DNA of 6,216 bases from Spirochaetales bacterium (GTDB lineage: Bacteria; Spirochaetota; Spirochaetia; DSM-27196; SLAA01): the NCBI GenBank assembly GCA_007126415.1, contig SLBH01000307.1:1-6216 (forward strand). Direction: 5' to 3'. A model generated the notes under the pieces. It was not told where the DNA came from. It saw only the letters and a program-made list of their open reading frames with translations, and did not search any database. Shown one piece after another: positions 1 to 4,537 of this stretch; within the stretch, counting starts at the first letter, position 1, and each line of letters opens with the position of its first letter. A program made the translations under genes and the position numbers.

Positions 1-2
1 AA

Positions 3-203
3 AGCCGGGCCGAAACTCAGCCCCAGACCGATGAGCGGGTGCACGCGCCGTGGGTCGTGATGGCCGACCGCCTGCGGTTTGAGTTCTCGTATGCCGTTGA
101 GCGTTCCGACGGGGCGTTTGATGCGGTGTTGTTTCGTTCGGTAGCGCGAGTCCGAGAATCTCCGAGCCCACTGTCACCGGCGATACTCCACGAGCCGGCA
201 TAA
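3..203 (+). CDS. 3' end of an unidentified protein gene (partial)
   Basis: An open frame runs from the left edge to a TAA at 201-203 and encodes 66 residues. It begins around SRAETQPQTDERV and ends RESPSPLSPAILHEPA. The first 50 codons are rich in G or C at the third position (about three quarters), as in the complete genes here. The reverse strand gives only low-complexity or interrupted frames. The middle part (WVVMADRLRFEFSYAVE, then GAFDAVLF) has the alternating hydrophobic and charged pattern of a folded beta-rich domain, and the last 15 residues look like a disordered tail. I do not recognise the family. The start lies outside the window. The internal ATG at 60 has no clear Shine-Dalgarno and is probably not a start. 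The gene points towards the TPR gene (convergent). That it is coding is moderately supported; its function is unknown. Confidence 0.5.
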   Translation, partial: SRAETQPQTDERVHAPWVVMADRLRFEFSYAVERSDGAFDAVLFRSVARVRESPSPLSPAILHEPA

Positions 204-219
204 ACCTGTGATTCTCTAA

Positions 220-233
220 AGCGCCGTCGCGCT
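220..233. other. Small hairpin in the convergent gap; weak terminator candidate
   Basis: AGCGC and GCGCT form a 5-bp stem around a 4-nt loop, 16 bp after the stop of the left-edge gene. Read on the minus strand it is followed by only TTT, so it is at best a poor intrinsic terminator for the TPR gene, whose stop is about 100 bp away. A second GC-rich repeat, GCCGGC-agc-GCCGGC at 273-287, and a tandem CGGTCGA pair at 313-326 lie in the same gap. None has a proper T tract. Otherwise I see nothing in 204-335. Confidence 0.2.
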
Positions 234-324
234 CAGCAATGGGGGGGTCGAAAACAAGCGACAGAAACTCACGCCGGCAGCGCCGGCCGACGCGATACGC
301 ATCGCCATCGATCGGTCGACGGTC

Positions 325-337
325 GAGTCCCGGACTC
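325..337 (-). other. Inverted repeat overlapping the TPR gene stop codon
   Basis: GAGTCC and GGACTC are perfect complements around a single C, giving in practice a 5-bp stem with a 3-nt loop. The repeat overlaps the TGA stop (336-338) of the TPR gene. No T run follows on the minus strand, so it could stabilise an mRNA 3' end but is not a canonical intrinsic terminator. It may be chance in GC-rich DNA. Confidence 0.2.
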
Positions 338-926
338 AATCGTTCTCGGCGTGTTCAAGCTGCTCGGCGAGGCGCACGTGCGCAAGACCGAGGTTATAGT
401 GCGCGTTTATGTGATCAGGGTCGATCTCGAGCACGATTCGATAGTCCTCGATCGCGTCGCGATACTCCTGCAAACGAAAACGCGCCGTCGCCCGGTTATA
501 CAAGGTTTCGCGGTCTTCGCCCTCGCGCGCAATCGCTTCGTCGTAGTCTTCGACGGCTTCGGCATAGTCCTCGAGCATAAAGCGAGCGTTGCCGCGGTTG
601 AAGTAGGCCTGTCCGATATCACCGTCGAGCTCGAGTGCGGCCGAGTAGTCTTCGATCGCCTCTTGGTACCGACTCAGATCGTAGTAGACGTTTCCTCGAT
701 TATAGAACAACTCCGGCAAGGTATCGTCGATCGCAACTGCGGCGGCGTAATACTCGAGGGCATCCTCTAACCGTCCTTCGTCGTAGGCACGCTCCGCCGC
801 CTCAACGGTGTCCTCGAAGTCCTCGGCCGCTGCCGGAACCGCACCTACCACAGCGACCAACGCTGCGCCTAGCGCGACCATCTTGATAACTCGACGATCT
901 ATCCGTAGCATCTCGATCACGACCAT
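336..926 (-). CDS. Exported tetratricopeptide repeat (TPR) protein
   Basis: The product has 196 residues. Residues 1-16 carry R and K, and a hydrophobic stretch MVALGAALVAVVGAVPAAA (about 16-34) follows and ends in a signal-peptidase-like A-A-A/E-D site. The protein is therefore probably periplasmic or surface-exposed. No lipobox cysteine is present. From about residue 38 there are four 34-residue TPR units (roughly 38-71, 72-105, 106-139, 140-173) plus a partial fifth. They show the TPR signature of small residues and tyrosines, for example AYFNRGNARFMLEDYAEAVE and the recurrent YNRG/YNLG. TPRs form superhelical scaffolds that bind protein partners; the partner here is unknown. The mature part is strongly acidic. 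The ATG at 926 was chosen because a strong Shine-Dalgarno (GAGGAGG) sits 4 nt upstream. An open frame extends to 1025, but it would cross the promoter region. The gene is transcribed divergently from the phospholipase-like gene. The family call is secure and the role is not. Confidence 0.9.
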   Translation of the reverse strand: MVVIEMLRIDRRVIKMVALGAALVAVVGAVPAAAEDFEDTVEAAERAYDEGRLEDALEYYAAAVAIDDTLPELFYNRGNVYYDLSRYQEAIEDYSAALELDGDIGQAYFNRGNARFMLEDYAEAVEDYDEAIAREGEDRETLYNRATARFRLQEYRDAIEDYRIVLEIDPDHINAHYNLGLAHVRLAEQLEHAEND

Positions 927-930
927 TACG

Positions 931-937
931 CCTCCTC
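931..937 (-). promoter_or_regulatory. Ribosome binding site deciding the TPR gene start
   Basis: On the minus strand GAGGAGG is followed by the spacer CGTA and then ATG at 926. This near-perfect Shine-Dalgarno fixes the start at 926 rather than at the upstream start at 1025, and keeps the signal peptide near the N-terminus. Confidence 0.8.
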
Positions 938-946
938 GCTGAACGC

Positions 947-975
947 AGTGTATCCCAAAAGCTCCATCCCGTAAA
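947..975 (-). promoter_or_regulatory. Candidate sigma70-type promoter of the TPR gene
   Basis: On the minus strand, TTTACG (970-975) matches four of six bases of the -35 consensus TTGACA. TACACT (947-952) matches four of six of the -10 consensus TATAAT. The spacer is exactly 17 bp. Transcription would start near 940 and give a leader of about 14 nt holding just the Shine-Dalgarno. The position fits well, but the match is only moderate. Confidence 0.4.
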
Positions 976-1037
976 CCGCTCGTGCCACACCCACAGCCTG
1001 CTCTTAGCCGCCCGGTACGGCCCACGGACCGGTCGCA

Positions 1038-1070
1038 CCCCGCGCACCCGGAGTACCCCCGCGCACCCGG
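1038..1070. repeat. Perfect 14-bp direct repeat in the divergent promoter region
   Basis: CCCCGCGCACCCGG occurs at 1038-1051 and again at 1057-1070, separated by AGTAC, so the centre-to-centre distance is 19 bp. A shorter relative (GCACCC) lies at 1035-1040. The second copy ends 4 bp before the candidate -35 of the phospholipase-like gene. Paired direct repeats just upstream of a -35 are typical of response-regulator or other activator sites. That role is inferred; the repeat is directly visible. Confidence 0.65.
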
Positions 1071-1074
1071 CGCA

Positions 1075-1104
1075 TTGAGTCGCGCCGCTCGCCTGTGCTA
1101 CGAT
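1075..1104 (+). promoter_or_regulatory. Candidate extended -10 promoter giving a leaderless mRNA
   Basis: TTGAGT at 1075-1080 matches four of six bases of the -35 consensus. TACGAT at 1099-1104 matches four of six of the -10 consensus and is preceded by TGC, forming an extended -10 (TGnTAnnnT). The spacer is 18 bp. Transcription would begin at about 1110-1112, that is at the ATG of the next gene. No Shine-Dalgarno is seen before that ATG, which agrees with leaderless translation. This is an inference from spacing. Confidence 0.4.
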
Positions 1105-1109
1105 TTCGC

Positions 1110-2291
1110 ATGCCGTCACAGCTTGCACACCTGTTCTTCGCCGCGGATGCTCTCGGATCGGCCTTGCCCCGGGGCGCATTCCACACAGTGACGGCGTACA
1201 AAGGGGCGCTCGGTTTAGGCGCACAAGGGCCGGATATCTTCCTACACAACCGTCGCAGCAAACCTTCCGGGCTGCGCTACGGAGCACGGCTCCATCGCGC
1301 CGGCTACGGCACCGTGCTCGCAGAGGCGGCGGCTGCAGCCGCCGCAGCGGGCGCCGATCCACTCGGAGAAACCGCCGCCTACCTATACGCGTTCGCGACC
1401 CACGCGGCGCTCGATCGCTACCTACACCCGTACATCAACTATCGTGCCGGCCGGCGCGAGCGCGGTCGCCCGGAAACCGCGCTGCTCGGTCCCATGCACG
1501 CCTACCTCGAGCGCCTGATCGATACCGCGCTACTCTCGGCACGCCTCGGCGTAGCGCCATGCGACGCGCGCTTCCACGCGTACTTCGATGTAGGGTCACA
1601 GCTTCCACAACCGATAGCCTCGGCGCTCGCAGTCGCTTTCGAGGCGGAGATTCCAAGCGCTCGACGCGACGGCCTCCTCTATGAGCGGATCGCGAACGGC
1701 TATCGTGACGCACGCAGCTATTACGCTTGGGCGCATCGCGATCTACCGGCCGCGCGGCGAGCCGCAGCGCTTTCGGCCGGCCCGCTTGCCGATCGTATGC
1801 GCCGACTCGCGATCCTGCACCCTGAGGCCGTGCCGCTCGGGTTAGACGTACTGAACCTCCGCCGCCGCGTATGGCGCGACCCGTGCCCCTCCGGGCGCAA
1901 GCGTCGCACCGAGTCGGTGCCGCAACTCTACGCCGAAGCGCTCGATCATGCCGTACCGGTCGTCCGGGCCTTGTTCAGCCTGCTCAACCGCGGTTCCGAA
2001 GCGTACGCGAAGACGGCTGCGGAGCCCAATCACCCGACACACACGCCGCTCCGGCCCGGATCAACGGCGCCGAGCGCGCTTCGAGTTCGCACGCTTGTAG
2101 GAGACAGCGACCTCAGCGACCACTACAACCGGCCGAGTCGCTGTAGCAAGCATTACAGCAATCCGCTGCCTCTGTACCGGATACTCGAACGTCAGCTACT
2201 CGAGATCCTCGAGACGGCGGAGCTCACTCAGCGAGGCCAACCAAGCGAACGTAGTGCCGGTAGAGCGACAACACCGCACGAACGTAGTTGA
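1110..2291 (+). CDS. Zinc-dependent phospholipase C family protein (PF00882-like) with long C-terminal tail
   Basis: The product has 393 residues. Family signatures appear in order. Residues 1-15 (MPSQLAHLFFAADAL) include H7. LGAQGPDIFLHN (36-47) includes D42. FATHAALDRYLHPYI (95-109) provides H98, D102 and H106. MHAYLERLIDTALL (129-142) provides H130, E133 and D138. These His and Asp positions match the metal-binding pattern of the bacterial zinc-dependent phospholipase C/S1-P1-nuclease-like all-helical fold. LNLRRRVWRDP (248-258) followed by a helix around 268-291 resembles the end of the family domain. Family members hydrolyse phospholipid headgroups, but many relatives are uncharacterised, so activity is inferred. 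No signal peptide is visible, which suggests a cytoplasmic protein. Residues 73-80 are a run of eight alanines. About 95 residues after 295 look unrelated and low in structure, though their third-position GC stays about 70 %. ATG at 1110 was chosen because the family-like MPSQ-AH start begins there; GTG at 1095 is the alternative. The 3' end overlaps the transglycosylase gene. Confidence 0.82.
   Translation: MPSQLAHLFFAADALGSALPRGAFHTVTAYKGALGLGAQGPDIFLHNRRSKPSGLRYGARLHRAGYGTVLAEAAAAAAAAGADPLGETAAYLYAFATHAALDRYLHPYINYRAGRRERGRPETALLGPMHAYLERLIDTALLSARLGVAPCDARFHAYFDVGSQLPQPIASALAVAFEAEIPSARRDGLLYERIANGYRDARSYYAWAHRDLPAARRAAALSAGPLADRMRRLAILHPEAVPLGLDVLNLRRRVWRDPCPSGRKRRTESVPQLYAEALDHAVPVVRALFSLLNRGSEAYAKTAAEPNHPTHTPLRPGSTAPSALRVRTLVGDSDLSDHYNRPSRCSKHYSNPLPLYRILERQLLEILETAELTQRGQPSERSAGRATTPHERS
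1326..1345. repeat. Perfect 20-bp palindrome inside the poly-alanine coding tract
   Basis: GCGGCGGCTG is followed directly by its reverse complement CAGCCGCCGC, centred on CTGCAG. It lies in the alanine run (residues 73-79 of the phospholipase-like protein), where GCG, GCT, GCA and GCC codons are used in a mirror-like order. It could form a cruciform or an RNA stem. Alanine-repeat DNA alone can favour such symmetry, so function is uncertain. Confidence 0.6.
2104..2144. other. Inverted repeat within the 3' part of the phospholipase-like gene
   Basis: ACAGCGAC (2104-2111) and GTCGCTGT (2137-2144) are exact complements with a 25-nt loop. A second AGCGAC (2115-2120) can pair with the same right arm. 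Next to it GCTGTA (2140-2145) and TACAGC (2154-2159) form a competing 6-bp stem with an 8-nt loop. These alternative stems sit between the end of the family-like domain and the convergent overlap. They could attenuate either transcript, but no T tract supports a terminator. Confidence 0.25.
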
Positions 2292-3699
2292 CCGGCTCCT
2301 CGCCCCGCGCGTACCCGTGCTTCACTACGCTGTGGCGGTAGTACTCCGGCTGCATCTTCTTACGCATGAACCGTTCAACCTGACCGCTCCAGACGACTGG
2401 GTTCGCGCCGTGCTCCGCCGCGAGCCGGCGTGCGTCCTCCACATGCCCATGTCCCACGTTGTACGAAGCGAGCACGAACCGCAAGCGCTCGTCGTCGTCG
2501 GGTATGCGTTGCTCCCAGTAATCTTGCAACCAGGCGATGAAGCGCGTGCCGGCCGCGATGCTTTGGTGCGGATCATCGGGATTTTGAGCTCCGAATGCAC
2601 GAGCGGTCGCCGGCATCAGTTGCATGAGGCCGCGCGCGCCGGCCCATGACCGTGCTCGTGGATTGAACCGCGACTCCTGAAAGATCAAGGCTGCAAGCAG
2701 CCGCCAATCCCAACCGATCTGCGGCGCGTGCTCTTTGATAACTTCGTCGTAAGGCGAGAGGCGCTGAATGCCGACCGCAAAGAAGCCCTCCTCGGCGAGC
2801 GCGCGCGCTTCCGCTCGACGCTCGAAGTATCGCCTGTAGATCACGTAGTAATCGGCATGCTGCTGTTCTCGGTTAAGCCAGAGGTTGATCGCTTCCAGGA
2901 GATCCGGGGCGCTCGGAGACACTGCCCAAGCGATCGGCTGCGGCAAGCTGATCTCGGTCTCGATATCGAGATTACGATGCGAAGCCGTTGCAACCTGCGC
3001 AATGTTGCGATCGGCGACGGTGTACTCGAGCGAGCCGACCGCGACGCGTCGGATCAACTCATCGGTGGTAAGCTCGCCCGGCGCTTCTAGAAGGTCGATC
3101 TCTATCCCGAACTCTTCCATGAGGTTGTGGAGCCGAGGATAGTAGGCCGACCCACGCCGGACCACAACCGTCTTGCCGTCGAGCTCAACCGGGTCGCGTA
3201 TCGGAGCCCGTTGAGCCCCCTCCTCGTGGTAGTCCCGCTCGTGCTCGGGTCTGCGTTGCACCAGGACCTGAGGCGTGCTGTAGAGCGTGCGCGTAAACGC
3301 AACACGCCGGCGCCGCGCCCCGGTCACGCTGAGCGGGTGAGCGACGAGATCGACGCGCCCGGTTTCGAGCGCCGTGAACATCTCCTCTATAGTATCGATG
3401 ACCTCGAGTTCGATCTCGAGGCCGAGTTCCTCACCGAGACGCTCGAGTAATTCATAGGAGTAACCCATCGGTTGCCCGCGGTAGATGAAGTAGCTGTGCG
3501 GGCTAAAGGTAGTTGCGGCGATGAGATACCCACGATCGCGAATCTCACTGAGCTCCGCGATCGGTATCTCGGGTTCCGGATCGGGAGCGAGCCTTACACG
3601 CAAGCCGACCGCGACAACCACCGCAACGGCGGTAGCAACCAACGGCACCAGAGCTGCGATTAAACCGGTACGGCGGTCGACCCGCCACGCAAACTTCAT
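2224..3699 (-). CDS. mltF: MltF-type membrane-bound lytic murein transglycosylase
   Basis: The 491-residue product has the MltF architecture and about the family's length. A short cationic N-terminus and a hydrophobic segment (about 12-33) form a signal anchor or signal peptide, with no cysteine for lipidation. Residues 47-295 form a family 3 periplasmic solute-binding domain (LSEIRDRGYLIAAT, YSYELLERLGEELG, GRVDLVAHPLSVTGARR, DGKTVVVRRGSAYY). Residues 315-440 form a Slt-type goose-lysozyme-like domain with the ESRFNP motif (E342 the expected catalytic acid), GARGLMQLMPATA (354-366), AAGTRFIAWL and FVLASYNVGHGHV. Such enzymes cleave the glycan strand of peptidoglycan to 1,6-anhydromuramic products in the periplasm, and in MltF the binding domain senses muropeptides. 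The start ATG overlaps the permease stop as ATGA, with only a weak GGGG upstream, so translation probably depends on coupling. The 3' end overlaps the convergent phospholipase-like gene by 68 bp. Family identity is strong; orthology to E. coli MltF is likely but not proven. Confidence 0.9.
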   Translation of the reverse strand: MKFAWRVDRRTGLIAALVPLVATAVAVVVAVGLRVRLAPDPEPEIPIAELSEIRDRGYLIAATTFSPHSYFIYRGQPMGYSYELLERLGEELGLEIELEVIDTIEEMFTALETGRVDLVAHPLSVTGARRRRVAFTRTLYSTPQVLVQRRPEHERDYHEEGAQRAPIRDPVELDGKTVVVRRGSAYYPRLHNLMEEFGIEIDLLEAPGELTTDELIRRVAVGSLEYTVADRNIAQVATASHRNLDIETEISLPQPIAWAVSPSAPDLLEAINLWLNREQQHADYYVIYRRYFERRAEARALAEEGFFAVGIQRLSPYDEVIKEHAPQIGWDWRLLAALIFQESRFNPRARSWAGARGLMQLMPATARAFGAQNPDDPHQSIAAGTRFIAWLQDYWEQRIPDDDERLRFVLASYNVGHGHVEDARRLAAEHGANPVVWSGQVERFMRKKMQPEYYRHSVVKHGYARGEEPVNYVRAVLSLYRHYVRLVGLAE

Positions 3700-4526
3700 C
3701 GCCCCAGGTACTCTGCTAAGCGGTCTCCCAAGAAATTCAGACTAAACACGGTGAGCGCAAGGAATACGCCGGGAAACACCGAAAGCCATGGCGCATGAAA
3801 CAGAGCGTTTCGCGCATCGCGCAACATGAGGCCCCAACTTGGATTCGGCGGCTGAGTGCCGAGTCCAAGATAGGCCAGCGAAGACTCGATCACGATCGCA
3901 AGCGCAAACGTAATGGTTGCCTGCACTACCACCCGAGGCAACACGTTCGGCAGTACGTGCAGCATTATGGTACGCCGAAGGGTACTCCCGAGCGCGCGTG
4001 AGGAACGATAATACCCTTCCTCGCGGATAGCCTTGGTTTCAGCTCTCACGAGCCGTATGAACACCGGCACAAAGACTACCCCGATTGCGATCCCGACCTG
4101 CAGCATCCCGTACTCAAGCACCGAGACAACCGTGATCGCGAGCAGTATTGTCGGGAACGACAACACCGCGTCGGCCAGCACCGAGATTACGTCGTCTACC
4201 ACGCCACCCGCCAAACCCGCCGGCAACCCTAAGGCCAGACCAAGCGAAGCCGACAGCAACACCGTAATCGCCCCCACTCCAAGAGACGCTCGCGATCCGT
4301 ATACGATACGCGAGAACACGTCCCGCCCGAGTTCGTCGGTTCCCAAGGCATGCCCGTCGCTCCCCGGAGGCATAAACCGCGCATCAAGATTCTGCGCGGT
4401 AGGAGAGTAGCCTACCACCTGCGGGGCGTACACCGCACTCACGATCACGAGCAGAAGCACGGTCGCCGCGAGTACCGTTAGAGCAGTCCCGATTCCGCTC
4501 AGCATCCGCCGACGATCTATCGACAT
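3696..4526 (-). CDS. DppC/OppC-type inner-membrane permease of a peptide ABC importer
   Basis: The 276-residue product is the usual length for this family. It has an N-terminal membrane segment (about 11-34) and then a periplasmic loop carrying HALGTDELGRDVFSRIVYGSR (59-79), the diagnostic DppC/OppC signature. Five more hydrophobic segments follow at about 83-105, 113-137, 141-161, 200-222 and 247-267. The EAA loop (RAETKAIREEGYYRSSRALG to LPNVLP, 161-197) contacts the ATPase. ESSLAYLGLGTQPPNPSWG (214-232) is also typical of the family. It would form half of the pore of a dipeptide, oligopeptide or nickel importer together with a DppB-type partner, which is not in this window. The ATG at 4526 was chosen because AGGAG lies 5 nt upstream; GTG at 4532 and TTG at 4529 are in frame but too close to that site. 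The start lies 8 nt after the binding-protein stop, and the stop overlaps the transglycosylase start (ATGA), so it is the middle gene of an operon. The substrate cannot be told. Confidence 0.92.
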   Translation of the reverse strand: MSIDRRRMLSGIGTALTVLAATVLLLVIVSAVYAPQVVGYSPTAQNLDARFMPPGSDGHALGTDELGRDVFSRIVYGSRASLGVGAITVLLSASLGLALGLPAGLAGGVVDDVISVLADAVLSFPTILLAITVVSVLEYGMLQVGIAIGVVFVPVFIRLVRAETKAIREEGYYRSSRALGSTLRRTIMLHVLPNVLPRVVVQATITFALAIVIESSLAYLGLGTQPPNPSWGLMLRDARNALFHAPWLSVFPGVFLALTVFSLNFLGDRLAEYLGR

Positions 4527-4532
4527 CAACAC

Positions 4533-4537
4533 TCCTA
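4533..4537 (-). promoter_or_regulatory. Ribosome binding site deciding the permease start
   Basis: The minus-strand stretch GAGTAGGAGTGTTGATG contains the binding-protein stop TAG, with AGGAG overlapping it. A 5-nt spacer then leads to the ATG at 4526. Stop, Shine-Dalgarno and start are interlaced, which indicates coupled translation. Confidence 0.75.

Noticed and set aside
241..247. Run of seven G as a terminator or slippage signal
   Set aside because: There is no adjoining stem with a T tract, and the run lies outside any supported gene.
239..580. Plus-strand open frame beginning in the convergent gap
   Set aside because: The product is Arg/Ser-rich low complexity, antisense to the TPR gene, and preceded by no Shine-Dalgarno.
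927..1025. N-terminal extension of the TPR protein to the upstream start at 1025
   Set aside because: It would bury the signal peptide behind 33 Gly/Arg-rich residues and ignore the strong GAGGAGG at 931-937.
802..1362. Long minus-strand open frames across the TPR start, the divergent promoter region and the phospholipase start (also 1004-1261)
   Set aside because: They are Arg-rich shadows antisense to or out of frame with well-recognised genes, they have no ribosome site, and they would cover both promoters.
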